NCBI GenBank assembly: GCA_023678885.1
Contig: CM042982.1
Coordinates: forward strand, 10,106,001-10,170,000
Direction: 5' to 3'
Source: Pogostemon cablin
Taxonomy: Eukaryota > Streptophyta > Magnoliopsida > Lamiales > Lamiaceae
DNA: 64,000 nt
Of the stretch, positions 44,492 through 56,545 are shown one piece after another (positions within the stretch are counted from its first letter, which is position 1; every line of letters starts with the position of its first letter). The notes under the pieces are model-generated. The model did not search any database. It was not told where the DNA came from and saw nothing but the letters and a program-made list of their open reading frames with translations. The position numbers and the translations under genes are program-made.

Positions 44492-45074
44492 TGATAACAA
44501 TAGATGCATGCATGGGATATTTTACACGTGGATTATGTTCATTGGAGGATGGAGAATAATCATAATGTGTTGCATGCAAGCTGGAAGCAAGTTGTGGCAG
44601 TTGAAACAAGCCAACAAACTCAACTGACAAAAACTGTCAAATTGGAGCAGTGTGAGCAGCCATTTTTGGAGCGGTTGTTGGGCACTTTATTGAGCTACTT
44701 GGAACTGGCTAGATGGCTGCATCTCAACTACTAAGTGAGGGCTTTCTAGTGGAGGTTTAACTGGATCAATAGGTTAAGGGAGTAGCAAGATATAAGGGGC
44801 TCAAAGTGGCTTGATCACAGTAATTTTTGCATTTTGAGTTTGACAGTTTCTGTAGCTTCGTTTTTATTCTTCTTGTTACAGATTGAGATCAATCCAATCT
44901 GGTGTGTAAGTATTGGGTAATAATAAGAGTTCTTCTCCCCAAAGTGGATGTAGGTTATTCATAACCGAACCACTATACATCCTTGTGTAAGATTACTTTT
45001 CATTTCAAGTTCTATCATTTTATGTGTGTTTGATTCTTGAGTGTTTTGTGAGGTTTTGTGTGTTTATCACAATA
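44492..45074 (+). repeat. 5' LTR (583 bp)
   Basis: Differs from the 3' LTR at a few percent of positions by eye. TGATAA/TTATCA subterminal inversion at the tips. Confidence 0.92.
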
Positions 45075-45120
45075 ATTGGCGTCGTCTGTGGGAAATCCAG
45101 ATATACAGCAAGCATTCAAG

Positions 45121-45795
45121 ATGAATACTACAAGATTTGATGTTGAAAAGCTCTCAGAGAAGTCAGATTTCAACCTATGGAAAATCAAAATGAAGGCAGT
45201 CCTAATGCAGCAAGGTTTGATGGATGCTCTCAAACCTCCTCCACCAGTGAAGACTGAAGTCCTCAGAGATCCTCAAGCTGCAGCAGGTGCTGTAAGAGCA
45301 CAGATGGATGATCAGGTACTTCAAAAGGCATATTCTACAATAATTCTATGTCTAAGTAATAAAAAACTCAGAGAAGTATCAAAGGAGACAACAGCTATTG
45401 GGGTATGGAACAAATTAGAAGCCTTGTTTTTGGTTAAATCATCTGCCAACAAGATGCATCTGAGGCAAAGGCTTCATGCATTCAAAATGAGTGATGAAAG
45501 GTCTCTAATGGAACAAGCTGATAAATTCTGCAAGATCACAGATGATCTGGAAAGTGAGGATTTCAAGCTGTCCAGTGAAGACAAGGCCATCATGTTGCTG
45601 TCAGCATTGCCAAGATCACAGAGGCACTTCAAGGATGCTGTTCTCTATGGAGGGAAGGATGTAGTACTGCTTGAAGATGTATTGAAAGCACTTAGATCAA
45701 AAGATCTAGAGGAAGGGGCTGACAGCAAAGAAAAACCTGGAGCAGAAGGACTCTTTGCCAAGAAAGGAAACCAAAACAAGAAATGGAACAAATGA
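45121..45795 (+). CDS. Copia gag (about 224 aa)
   Basis: Starts at the ATG of MNTTRFDVEKLSEKSDFNLW, the usual Tork-type gag opening, 46 bases after the LTR; the open frame extends upstream to 45076 but with a TTG. Helical capsid features follow: WKIKMKAVLMQQGL, IGVWNKLEALFLVKS, LRQRLHAFKMSDERSL, ITDDLESEDFKLSSEDKAIM, LLSALPRSQRHF. The frame stops at 45795. The zinc knuckle CYYCHGPDHFKKQS, with Ser where the last Cys should be, is in another frame at about 45848-45890. Confidence 0.85.
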   Translation: MNTTRFDVEKLSEKSDFNLWKIKMKAVLMQQGLMDALKPPPPVKTEVLRDPQAAAGAVRAQMDDQVLQKAYSTIILCLSNKKLREVSKETTAIGVWNKLEALFLVKSSANKMHLRQRLHAFKMSDERSLMEQADKFCKITDDLESEDFKLSSEDKAIMLLSALPRSQRHFKDAVLYGGKDVVLLEDVLKALRSKDLEEGADSKEKPGAEGLFAKKGNQNKKWNK

Positions 45796-46037
45796 GGTAA
45801 TTCTGATCAAAAGATGGGTGCAACAGGACAGTCAACTGGAAAGAAGTGTTACTACTGCCATGGACCAGATCACTTCAAGAAACAAAGTGCAAAATGGAAA
45901 GCTAACAAGTCCAAAAGGGTTGATGCAACTACTGGAAATCAGAAGAATCAAGTCAATCAGGTTGGTGAATCTCAAAATAATGCTGGTATGGAAGGTATTG
46001 AAGCTCTGGCCATCACATCATCAGATATGTCTGTTGA

Positions 46038-46490
46038 GTGGTATTGGATTCAGGGTGTACATTCCATATGACACCTATGAAGCATTGGTTTGAGGAATTC
46101 AAGCATCAAGAAGGAGGATTAGTATTATTAGGTGATGATTATTCTTGTGAAATAAAGGGAGTGGGATCCATCAGACTGCTTATGTTTGATGGAGTTCAGA
46201 GGCTTCTTAGGAATGTTAGATATGTTCCTGGATTAAGAAGGAACCTCATCTCTCTTGGGATGCTTGATACTCAAGGGTATGATTCAAACCTGAGGAGGAG
46301 AGTTCTCACTGTGACTAAGGATGATAGAATAGTCATGAAGGGAACTAGGAGATCTGACTTGTACTTTCTGGATGAGAGTGTTGTTGTAGGACAGATACAC
46401 AACACTGATCAGCAGGATGACGCCAAGCTATGGCATGGTAGGCTGGGACATGTTAGTGAAAGAGGAATGCAAGAATTGGTTAAACAATAG
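46038..46490 (+). pseudogene. Copia protease and pre-integrase segment
   Basis: VLDSGCTFHMTP carries the aspartic protease triad (Asp-Ser-Gly), followed by a beta-rich segment to NVRYVPGLRRNLISLGMLD. The GAG-pre-integrase region is AKLWHGRLGHVSERGMQELV. It lacks its own start and ends in a TAG, so it is a broken piece of the polyprotein. Confidence 0.8.
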
Positions 46491-47080
46491 CTGATCAAGT
46501 TCAATACAAATGATCAGATTAGACATTGTGAGCATTGTATTCTTGGTAAGTCTAAGAGACTTAAGTTTGGTGAATCGAACATACAACCAAATGAATAATG
46601 GATTATGTTCATTCAGATCTCTAGCGACATTCAAAAACTATAACCAGAGGTGGAGGAAGATACATAATTATCATCATTGATGATTACTCAAGGAAGCTGT
46701 GGGTATATGTTCTGAAAACCAAGGATGAAGCATTTTCTACATTCAAGGTCTGGTTAACAGAAACAGAAAATAACACTGGGAGTAGTTAGATGCATGTTGA
46801 GCAGTACATGTTTAAGTAAGATATTTTGGGGAGAATTAGCTGCAACTGCAGCTTACTTGATCAACTTATGTCCTGCTACAGCTCTGAATTTTAAAACTCC
46901 AGAAGAAGTCTGGTAAGGTAAGGTTCCAAGCTACTCACACCTTAGAGTTATAGGCTGTCAAGCTTATTTCCATGTGAAACAGGATAAATTGGAACCTAGA
47001 GCACTTAAATATATTATGATTGGTTATCCAAAAGGTGTAAAGGGGTATAAACTGTAGTGTTATGAAGAGAACAGACTCTT
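46491..47080 (+). pseudogene. Deleted Copia integrase
   Basis: HCEHCILGKSKRLKFG (zinc-binding tail), then fragments with stops; the sequence passes from the first part of the core (LSSLMITQGSCGYMF in a shifted frame) directly to LAATAAYLINLCPATALNFK and SHLRVIGCQAYFHVKQDKLEPRALK. The DNGxEF and NGxxER parts of the catalytic core are missing, so an internal deletion removed two of the three catalytic residues. Confidence 0.75.
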
Positions 47081-48950
47081 GGTTAGTAGAGATGTTGTTT
47101 TCATTGAAGATAAGATGCCTTTGATTAAAGATGATCAGAGAAGAGAGTCTGAGCTTGAGGTGGAGCCTCAAAATATGAACAGATTAGGTGAAAGTAAAGA
47201 GAACTTCACTAACAGAGATACAGACGAAGTATCAAGAGTTAAAGAACAACCTAATACCTATCAACTTGCAAGAGATAGACAGAAAAGAACTATAGTGCTA
47301 CCTGCAAGGTATGTGGAAGCTGATATAGTATCATTTGCACTATATACAACAATTGAAATTGAAGCTTATGAACCAAGAAACTACACTGAGGCATTGGCAA
47401 GTCAAGATAGTAATAAGTGGCTGATAACCATGGAGGAAGAGCTATTGTCTTTGAATAAGAATGGAACATGGAGAATTGTTGACAAACCAAAATCTCATAA
47501 GCTAGTTGGATGTAAGTGGATTCTCAAGAGAAAACCAGCATCTGCAGCTGAAGGTGGAGTCAGATACAAGGTTAGGCTAGTAGCTAGGGGTTTTTCACAG
47601 AAGGAATGAGTGGATTACAATGAGATCTTCTCACCTGTGGTTAAACATTGTTCAATCAAAGTATTACTAGCACTAGTGGCTCAATATAATCTTGAGCTTC
47701 ATCAGATGGATGTAACTACTGCATTTCTACACGGTAAGTTGGAAGAAAGTATCTACATGAAGATACCAGAAGGTGTTACAGTTGAGAGGGCTGATACAAA
47801 ACCTGTTTACTACTCAAGTCTCTGTATGGACTTAAACAAAGTCCCAGACAGTGGTACTTGAGGTTTGATGAGTATATAATTGCCAATGGATTTCAGAGAA
47901 GTCTCTATGACATTTGTGTATACATCAAGGAAGAAAACAGCTGTTACACATACTACTCTATGTGGATGATATCTTGATTGCTTGTAAGAGCTCTCAAGGC
48001 ATTGATGTAGTGAAGGAATTACTCAAATTGGAGTTTGAGATGAAGGATCTTGGTGAAGCTAAGATGATACTAGGTATGGAAATAAGCAGAGACAGGCCAG
48101 CTGGAGTACTTGTGTTGAAACAGCAGTCTTATCTTTTTAAAGTACTCAAAAGGTACAATATGGATCAGTGCAAACCTGTTACAACACCTGTCAAGCAAGG
48201 GTTAAGTCTGTCTCTACTTGGTGGAGCTAAAACAGACAGAAAAGTATCTGAAATGAGCAGAATTCCATATGCAAGTTCAGTGGGCAGTCTTATGTATGCT
48301 ATGGTTTGCAGTAGGCCTGATCTTGCTTATGTAATGAACTTGATTAGTAGATTCTTAAGTTGTCTAGGGAAGTAGCATTGGGAGGCAGTCAAATGGGCAT
48401 TAAGGTATGTCAAGTGAACTGAACAATTTGGTTTAAAATTTCAGAAGAGGGAAGCAAAATTAGAAACTGTCATTGGATATGTTGATGCTGATTTTGCAGC
48501 AAACTTAGATTCTAGGAAGTCTCTTACAGGGTATGTGTTTAATATGTATGGAACATCAGTGAGGTGGAAGGCTAGCCATCGGTCTGTAGTGGCATTATCA
48601 ACTACAGAAGCTGAATTTATTGCCTTGACAGAAGCAATTAAAGAAGGGGTATGGCTTGTTGGTTTGCTGAAAGAATTGGGAGAATATCAGGATGCTGTAG
48701 TGGTATATTGTGACAATCAAAGTGCAATACACTTAGTTAAACATTAGGGATATCATGAGAGGACCAAACACATTGATGTCAAGCTATACTTTGTGAGAGA
48801 TATGGTGGATAGTGGATCTGTTGAAGTTAGAAAGATTGATACATCTGTAAATCCAGCAGATGGACTTACTAAAGCTTTGCCAGCAACAAAATTTGAGCTG
48901 TGCAAGACTTTAGTTGGTATGGTTTCAAACTTACAGGTTGCTGCTCCTTA
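47081..48950 (+). pseudogene. Copia reverse transcriptase and RNase H with stops and frameshifts
   Basis: NYTEALASQDSNKWLITMEE, GTWRIVDKPKSHKLVGCKWI, RYKVRLVARGFSQKE then a stop, DYNEIFSPVVKHCSI, HQMDVTTAFLHGKLEESIYM, a frameshift, and LLYVDDILIACKS with the catalytic YVDD (~47955). RNase H: YVDADFAANLDSRKSLTGYV, ALSTTEAEFIALTEAI, VVYCDNQSAIHLVKH then a stop, RTKHIDVKLYFVRD, and PADGLTKALP near the end. The order and wording fit Tork/Tnt1. Confidence 0.85.
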
Positions 48951-49011
48951 AAAAGCAGCAAGATGGGGAGGAGAGCTCAAGTTTGAGCATGCATACATCT
49001 AAGGTGCAGAT

Positions 49012-49594
49012 TGATAACAATAGATACATGCATGAGATGTTTCACACGTGGATTATGTTCATTGGAGGATGGAGAATGATCATAATGTGTTGCATGCAAG
49101 CTGGAAGCAAGTTTTGGCAGTTGAAACAAGCTAACAAACTCAACTGACAAAAACGGTCAAATTGGAGCAGTGTGAGCAGCCGTTTTTGGAGCGGTTGTTG
49201 GGCACTTTATTGAGCTACTTGGAAATGGCTAGATAGCTGCATCTCAACTATTAAGTGATGGCTTTCTAGTGGAGGTTTAACCGGATCAATAGGTTAAGGG
49301 AGTAACAAGATATAAGGGGTTCAAAGTGGCTTGATCACAGTAATTTTTGCATTTTGAGTTTGACAGTTTCTGTAGCTTCGTTTTCATTCTTCTTGTTACA
49401 GATTGAGATCAATCCAATATGGTGTGTAAGCATTGAGTAATAATAAGAGTTCTTATCCCCAAAGTGGATGTAGGTTATTCATAACCGAACCACTATACAT
49501 CCTTGTGCAAGATTACTTTTCATTTCAAGTTCTATCATTTTATGTATGTTTAATTCTTGAGTGTTTTGTGAGGTTTTGTGTGTTTATCACAACA
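49012..49594 (+). repeat. 3' LTR (583 bp)
   Basis: Matches the 5' LTR along its whole length without a visible indel. Confidence 0.92.
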
Positions 49595-49749
49595 GTAATA
49601 ATCACAAGTGCATAATAACATTAAGTTGTTATGTAAAAACATAAGTGTGTAATAAAGTTTATGCATCCCAAAATGTCAGCACGTTATTAATATGGAACTG
49701 GCCTGATTTATTAGGTCACATTGCTGGAAACCTATTTAATGGTGTACAC

Positions 49750-50099
49750 CACCATTAGGGGCCCCCACCGCCCTTGCCCTGGGGATTGGTAGAGGAGGGA
49801 TGTGCCTCAAGTGGCTTATAGAGATGACTCACTGTTAAACTTGTGCTTGCAAGGGGCCAAATTCATGTCAAATGCAGGATTCGAACCCCCACCCTACATC
49901 AACCAATTGGTGGAGGAGGTAAATCGTAGGATGTGCCTCAAGTGGCTTATAGAGAGGGCTCACTGTTAAACTTGTGCTTGCAATGGGCCAAATCCATGCC
50001 AAAGGCAGGATTCGAACCCCCACCCCTACAGCAACCAAGCTCAGTTCGAAGACCTTTCTACCTTTCCTTCTACCCGTTGAACTATGCCTTGGGGGCTGG
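49750..50099 (-). mobile_element. tRNA-derived SINE with duplicated body
   Basis: On the minus strand the unit starts CCAGCCCCCAAGGCATAG, contains the A box TAGTTCAACGGGTAG (50084-50070) and the B box GGTTCGAATCC (50018-50008), the internal RNA polymerase III promoter of tRNA-derived SINEs. The segment with the B box, GGCCC and CTATAAGCCACTTGAGGCAC is present twice with a period of about 131 bp; the second B box is at 49887-49877, but no second A box was found. The 3' end is not sharply defined. Confidence 0.8.
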
Positions 50100-50371
50100 A
50101 AACCTATTTTATAATCTAATATATGTAGTAAACCATTCAACTCTTAAGTTCGTACATTATTATTAATTTCCACCTACTCCTATTAATTCCTTTATCTTAC
50201 ACCCGCTGAAATTGTAATGATTATATCCGTACTTTGAGGTCGATTATACCCCAATTTAATTCCAAGAAAATAAATTCTCTTCATTCCGGATAAACACCCT
50301 TCAAGATTAGTTTTTTCATTAACTTGATGACTCTATTCAAAAGAAAAAAAATTTATAGACCAATTTTAAAA

Positions 50372-50562
50372 GGGGAAAGACTTGTGTGACATTGTCTTAT
50401 AATAAAAAGTGATACTCAAGTAATGAAAAGTGATAATGCTATTTCATGAACAATTTATAGTATAAATGAAAAGTGATCGGCATTTTATAGCGAAAGTGAT
50501 AACATTTTATAACGAAAGTGATAACTAATTTAAAATATATATGGTCTTACGAAAGACCTACC
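50372..50562. mobile_element. MITE of the GTGTGAGACCGTCTCAC family (degenerate copy)
   Basis: GGGAAAGACTTGTGTGACATTGTCTTA at the left, TGGTCTTACGAAAGACC at the right, and the diagnostic interior words AAAAGTGATAATGCTATTTC and GCGAAAGTGATAACATTTTATA. The best copy is 58917-59155. Confidence 0.6.
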
Positions 50563-50605
50563 CATTTTAAAAATAGGATAAGTTGGTGTACAAAAAATTT
50601 TAATA

Positions 50606-50893
50606 CTCCCTCCGTCCCACGTATTTTTACCCACTTTCCATTTTGGGATGTCCCACGTATTTTTACTCATTCCATTTTTGACAAAAATACATAATATTTT
50701 ATTACCTACTTTTACAATCCCAACAACTTTAATTAATTTTTACACTTTATTTATCATTCTCAATAACTGTATTCACTTTTTCTTTTTAAATTACTAATTT
50801 ATCCCTATTTTCTCTTACATTATATATTAAAAAATAAAAGGTCTTAATCTCCGTGCCCGTACAAACGGATAAAAATACACGGGACGGAGGGAG
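50606..50893. mobile_element. Stowaway-like MITE
   Basis: Tips CTCCCTCCGTCCCACGTATT and AATACACGGGACGGAGGGAG are almost perfectly inverted with TA on both sides; 288 bp. Confidence 0.92.
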
Positions 50894-51129
50894 TATGTTA
50901 TTTGCATGATTTGTAATGTCATTATAATTTTTTTAAAAGAAACATGACATATCCACGTCAAGATAACCGGGTGATCTATTTGTTACAGCCGGTTAATGAA
51001 CGAAAAAGTTGATTTTCTTAAATTTAACGGGATTGATTTCAAAATCGAGAAAATGCATGAATAGACCAAATTTTAAAATTGGTGTAAGTTAGGGGACAAA
51101 TTTCTTTATTTTTCCAAAAATAAATTATA

Positions 51130-51333
51130 TTCTCTCCGTCAAGTCCAAATAAACTCATTTGCTTTTTATACGTAAATTAAAAAGTATTAGTATTTAATAC
51201 GTGGACCCTATATTTTAATTGTATTAGAGGGAATGTGTGAGTCCTATATGTGTATAACGGGAAATGAGACCCTTAGCAGCGGACGCCCAAAATAGAAAAA
51301 TGAAACTCTTTAAAGAAAAGACAATCAGCGAGT
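51130..51333. mobile_element. Degenerate Stowaway-like MITE
   Basis: TTCTCTCCGTCAAGTCCAAATAA-type left end; interior GTGGACCCTATATTTTAATT matches the relative at 10760-10986. The right end is eroded. Confidence 0.55.
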
Positions 51334-52447
51334 AATCTTGCTAAAGTATTAATATATTTTTAGTTTTTATTTATTTGTATTAAATAATTTATTAAAATGT
51401 TAATTTTTAATTATAATTTCATATTGGAATATTATGTAACACTCACATTCCAGGTCATCTTCCTTTAAATGATTTCTTAAACATGTTAAATTTTTAGACT
51501 TAGATTCATAATTTTATTTAAATAAAATCTTGTGTTGATAAGAAAAGTTTTTTTTAAGTTGATATTCGATCTATCTTTTTAGCTCTGGACAAAATAATTC
51601 CTTAAAAAAGAAAAAAAAATAAGTGGAGTCAAGAAAGGATCTTAAAGTTCATAATACAAACGTCCTACCCAATATTAATTAAAACAACTAAATCCTAAAA
51701 TCTAATAAGGAAAGCAATTATTTCTTCTCACTTAAATGTACAATAAACATTGCATGTGTCCAAAGATGGATAACGGCGTGTGCTATTTATTTCATACAAA
51801 TTGATGAATTATTTTCATCATGAAATTCGAATATATATTATTAAAAAATTATGAAATCATAGAAAAATTATATTTTAACTAATTAAAATCATAATTTAAA
51901 TTTCATTGTAAATATTGTTGGGTTTGAATGTGCAAAGCAATTATTGCATTGAGTATTTAATTTCAGGGTACGAGCGTTTTGATTTTGGAATGTATTGTAT
52001 TATGAGCATTAAGGTATTTTCATTTTATTTTTTTTTTTGTATTAATTTTGAGCAATAAGCTGGTATCGTAATATTTTACTAGTATATTTACGAGTGATAA
52101 TGCTGGTTGGTTATGACGCCACCCATATAATTTCAACTCTACTAACGATAATTTGCATATTTAAAATTGTTTAACTAATGTTTTTATTTCTAACGATCTA
52201 ATGTTTTATTAAATAAATAAAACGACAACGTGAAAAGATTATTGTTGATCACGATAATTAAAAGTACATCGTCATCAAGTAATAATAACATATCACTTAA
52301 AAAAAATAAAATTAACCAACAATTTGGGCAACAGATTAATTTCAGTGGGTAAATATCAATATATTATTAATAAAAATTACATTTATCTTTTAACAATTCA
52401 ATATACGAACAAATTTATAATATTTTTATTAACGAATAATATATATA

Positions 52448-52711
52448 CTCCCTCTCTCATCCCACAAATATTTGCACACTATTTTATGCACGCATATTAA
52501 AAAAATGATAATTTTTAGGGGTATTATAATATTTTTGGTAATAAATAAATGATAAAATATGTTAGATGTGTTAGATAAATGTAGTTTTTATGTAAATAAA
52601 GTGTATGAGGAAGGGTGATTGTGTTTGACTCTTTACTTTTTTTAAGAAGATAAAAACTTTTGTGGGACAATTCAAAATGGAAAGTGTATCATTTGAAATG
52701 AAACGGGGGAA
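52448..52711. mobile_element. Stowaway-like MITE
   Basis: Left CTCCCTCTCTCATCCCACAA, right GAAATGAAACGGGGGAA; bordered by TA. Confidence 0.65.
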
Positions 52712-52940
52712 TATCCATTATTATTTATTAACATAATCCTTATATAAATTACCAACAATATTATTAGTAATGAATTATTAATAAATTTAAATTTTCATTT
52801 TTAAAATATTATACTAATCACCCCTTTGCCAACGAAAAAGTATCAACAAAATTCGGTTATCAATCATCCGTTGATAAACCACTTTTTGTAATGACATTAA
52901 AATTTTTTCTAATATAATATTCTATTAGTAAAAAAATAAA

Positions 52941-53142
52941 TCCTTCGTCCGCTTTTAAGGTGTTCATTTTACTGTTTTTGGTCGGTTTAAAGGTATCAAT
53001 TTCCCCAATTTAGTAAAAAAAGTACACAATATGACTCACTACTTCCCTCAAATACAACTATCCACTTTACATATAATAATAATAATATTTTTTAATCCAC
53101 GTGCAAAAAGCAAACGAACACCTTAGAATCAAACGAGAGAAT
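52941..53142. mobile_element. Degenerate Stowaway-like MITE
   Basis: Left TCCTTCGTCCGCTTTTAAGG, right CCTTAGAATCAAACGAGAGA; interior TATGACTCACTACTTCCCTC and TAATCCACGTGCAAAAAGC as in its relatives. Confidence 0.6.
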
Positions 53143-53589
53143 AGTTTTTTAGTTGTATGATTCCTTCTATTAAAAAAAATTATATTATTATAAATGTATG
53201 GTAAAAAACTATAATTAAATTATTGGTTTAAAATAATTTATTGAAATATATTTCAAATGTCACAATAATTAGTAAAGAAATTCTTATAAAAAATATTAAT
53301 TTCGGAAAATTTTTATGAAAGGATCCATTTTTTTAATTTATGTCTCAATTTTAAGCTCCATTTTAGAAACGTCTTATTTGAAAGCTCAATTATATTTCTC
53401 AAATTAAGGCCTGTCATAATTTTATTTTTTTGCGAATTCAATATATATTATAAAATAATATAAAATATTAATAAAAATAATATATATATATTTAATTTTA
53501 TGATTTGATTTGAAGGTGTAAAATAAAAATTTTAAATTATTCTGTATGACTTGAAATAAAAATATAAATTTCATGGTAAGTTTTAAAAT
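53143..53589. other. AT-rich intergenic stretch without recognised gene
   Basis: Nothing supportable seen. Confidence 0.5.
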
Positions 53590-53936
53590 TGACTAATTAT
53601 AGTGTGCACCCGTGTGCACCCTAAGACCATATAAAAATATAACCAAAAATATATACAATTATGAGCAATAATGTATACAATTTAATTGTTAGTTTTTTTA
53701 ATGAAAATTGAGTGTAAAAAATATACAATTGTTAAAAAAAAACATGTATACACTATTGAATAAAAAGTAATACACATATGGATGTTTAGTTTTTTTAATA
53801 AAAAATTTAGTGTGAAAAAAGTATACTATTATTACAAAAAAAAAGTATAAAAAATAGAATAATATGTATACAAAATAGAATAAAAAGTTATACACATATG
53901 GGTGCACCCAGGTGCCTGGGTGCACCCAATATACAC
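53590..53936 (-). repeat. Uninterrupted copy of the repeat targeted by the Pack-MULE
   Basis: Read on minus: GTGTATATTGGGTGCACCCA, ATATGTGTATAACTTTTTAT, alternating TGTATACAT and TTNTTAATAATTGTATA blocks, and finally GGGTGCACACGGGTGCACAC. It corresponds to 36661-36692 joined to 41799-42115. Confidence 0.7.
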
Positions 53937-54210
53937 TCTTTAAAATTAGAAAAAAGTAACAAATATAAAAAACTATCCCTTAATTTGAGAAAAAAACTAA
54001 ATTTAAATCTTAATTTGAAACACTTATAAAATCGGGTTTTATTTTGAGACCTAAACTAAAAATTAGGTCTTGATATGAAAATCTTCCCTATTTTTAAATG
54101 CATCATCTCGATACACATTATTTCTAAATTTTGGGTAGTTATGGTAATTGGTTAATCTTTAAATTTGAAAAAATAAAGTACGAAAAATGGAAAAATAGGA
54201 GAAAGTAAAT

Positions 54211-54480
54211 TGTCACGATGCTAGACCGGATGTTGTATCATTTTGACCAACACTTCGTATAACAGATTAAAAAATAAATATTAATGTAAACAATGAAGAC
54301 GAGTGTTTATAGTAGTTCGGTCATCAAGATCTACATCCACTTGTGTATAGGAGGTTATTTTTTTGATGCATCTATTTACAAGAGAGGGAATCACTTAGAA
54401 ACAAAGGAAATGCATATTTCACAATCAATGTTGTGATTTCATAAAATTGATTAACTTCCTCTTATGTGAGCTGGTTTGGG
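54211..54480. repeat. Possible LTR fragment
   Basis: TGTCACGATGCTAGACCGGA and GTAGTTCGGTCATCAAGATC then TACATCCACTTGTG recall a block common in plant retroelement LTRs. No second copy, primer site or target duplication was found in the window. Confidence 0.35.
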
Positions 54481-56210
54481 CTTCTTAAATGATATCTTAA
54501 ATAATCGTTCCATATAATAATGGAAAGCCTGGAATTCCAGCTTCAATCTTGAGCTGATAATCATACAAAAAAACCTGTTTTAACCCCAATAACCACCGGC
54601 AACATGCCTACTTGACTTGATTTAAAAAAACTCTATTTTAACAAATTTTAACTGTTTGTTGCTTCCAGATCGTTTTGCATGCGTTCTAAACCATGTTGAA
54701 TATCTAAACTGCTCCCAACAAACTCAACTAAGTATTCTACATCACTCATAACCCATTGGATGAAGATAATTTACACCCAATATTTACATTAATAAATGAA
54801 CATAAATTTGAAGATGGATAATTGGTAAATGTACATAGACAAAAAAAAGTCACAGACAAAAAAAGTTATAAGCAATTTCAATAAAGAAATAAAATATCAT
54901 TTAAAAAATCATAAAAGTAAACAAAACAAAATAAAAAAAATCCAAAAAGTAAGTTACAGAAACCGATTGGACTGGTTTAATAAGAATTTTCAATTTTGAC
55001 CGGTCGAACCCGGTGCAACCTTGAAATCCCATTTTTTAGGTGTTTCGAATTGGTACCGGCTCCGATTTAAAATTGAACTGATTGAACCGCCCGATCCAAT
55101 CCGATTTTAACAACATTGACCATAATAATCTTTCTTATACCTGCATATGTAATGACTATAACACCCTATTGGGATGGCCCATTCGAGATGTTTGAAATCA
55201 TTCTACATTTTAAGTAATTTTATTATGCGATATGCCTCCAGGACATGTAGCTAAGTGGTAGAGAAGATGACGACAATGACTTTCAATTGAAATTGGTAAT
55301 TACTGTGTGGAAGCATTTAAAACAGAAAATGCCCACATTAATCATATATTAATACAAAAATCATTAGTATTTGAAACATGTTATAGGTGTTATATCTCAC
55401 TTCAAACATGGGTCAAGGTCCAAGAGCAAAATAATAGGCCCAAGGAAGCCACGAGGCCAAACATCCAGCAAATCGAGCTTACAAATCTGAAGATAAGGCC
55501 GACCTAATACATAAACCAACAATACAAAGAGGCCCAAAGGCCAAGAATGATTATGCCCAATCCATGCTGCATATATACACATAAGACCGGCTTAGCACAA
55601 GCTGGTCATCCTCATTGTCCTTAACTGAACCACCTTAATTAGACTTGGCTCTGCTGGATTGAGGATAAACTCAGCTAACTCCACACCAGTTAGCTCATCC
55701 AAAACTTAACCATGTATGAACATCTCAGAATGGATATGAGCAGATCTCTCTCAACATTCCTGATAAAAGTACATTATACAAATGACATGATTCAGCTTTA
55801 ACCAATAAGAATCCTCTATAGGATTAGGACCACCTAGATAACAATTTTTTGGTACAAAAGATTTTCAAAAGGATTTCTAAAAGGCTGGAGATTCGATTCC
55901 TTTCAAGATACATGGTGATGACTCATTGGTCCAAGGCTAATGCATAGAGTGAGAGCATGTGCGAAGATGATTGGGGGAACATATAAATAGCCAACTACAT
56001 ATATTTGCTATTTAAGTTTTTATTACTTCATCTTCTCACTTGTAAAGAGGGTTGAAAGGTTGAGGGTGTAGAAACAATTGATCATAATATAAAGAGAGTA
56101 TGATCCTATTATTTATGGATCTTGTTTGATGCGCTTTGTTCTTGATCAGTCCAATGTTGGTATAATGGGTGCACCAAACAATCACTTGCAATAGGAATAC
56201 TAAAATAAAA
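54481..56210. other. Intergenic stretch with diffuse repeat remnants
   Basis: 54955-55125 holds an AACCGGTC-type degenerate inverted block (ACCGATTGGACTGGTTT ... TTGAACCGCCCGATCCAA), possibly a hAT-like remnant. 55380-55860 is moderately GC-richer (GGCCCAAGGAAGCCACGAGG, CCAAAGGCCAAGAATGATTA) and looks like a decayed LTR. No gene. Confidence 0.4.
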
Positions 56211-56212
56211 TA

Positions 56213-56545
56213 CTCCCTCTGTCCATCCTCAATGTATCTATTTGCTTTTTCCACGTGAATTAAGGAGTATTATTATTTTATGTGTAGTAGGTAGTTGTAT
56301 TAGTGGAGGGTGTGAGTCTCATATTTTATTTGTATTAGTGGAGGATGTGGGTCCCATAGTTCAAAAAGGAAAATGGATAGATTAAGGATAGATGACCTAA
56401 AATGGTAAAATCCAGACCTGACCCGTTTCAAAATGGGTCCGGAGTGGACCGCCCCATTTTCAGTTCGGGGCTGTTCTGGGTCGGCCCAAATCGTGCGTGC
56501 CGGGTGGGTACCTGCGGATCGGGCCCAAATTGACACCCATACTTA
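56213..56545. mobile_element. Truncated Stowaway-like MITE joined to a GGGTC/GACCC-rich hAT-like fragment
   Basis: CTCCCTCTGTCCATCCTCAA opens the MITE; its right end is missing after GGATAGATGACCTAAAATGG. From 56410 a GC-rich segment (GACCTGACCCGTTTCAAAAT, GGGTCGGCCCAAATCG, GCGGATCGGGCCCAAATTGA) resembles the subterminal parts of the hAT-like elements at 8084-8918. Confidence 0.55.

Larger units (their letters stand above)
44492..49594 (+). mobile_element. Copia (Tork/Tnt1-like) LTR retrotransposon, 5103 bp
   Basis: LTRs of equal length (583 bp) at 44492-45074 and 49012-49594 start TGATAACAATAGA and end TTTATCACAACA (the 5' copy ends CAATA). GTAAT at 44487-44491 and 49595-49599 is the target duplication. 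TTGGCGTCGTCTGTGGGAA just after the 5' LTR is the likely primer site, not the initiator-Met type. Gag is open; pol is broken by stops, frameshifts and a deletion in the integrase core. Confidence 0.92.

Noticed and set aside
45076..45120. Upstream extension of the Tork-like gag frame
   Set aside because: It begins with TTG within the likely primer-binding site; the ATG at 45121 fits the usual gag start.
50008..50084. Functional tRNA gene on minus
   Set aside because: A and B boxes are present but the spacing is too long and no cloverleaf or acceptor stem is apparent; it is the head of a SINE.
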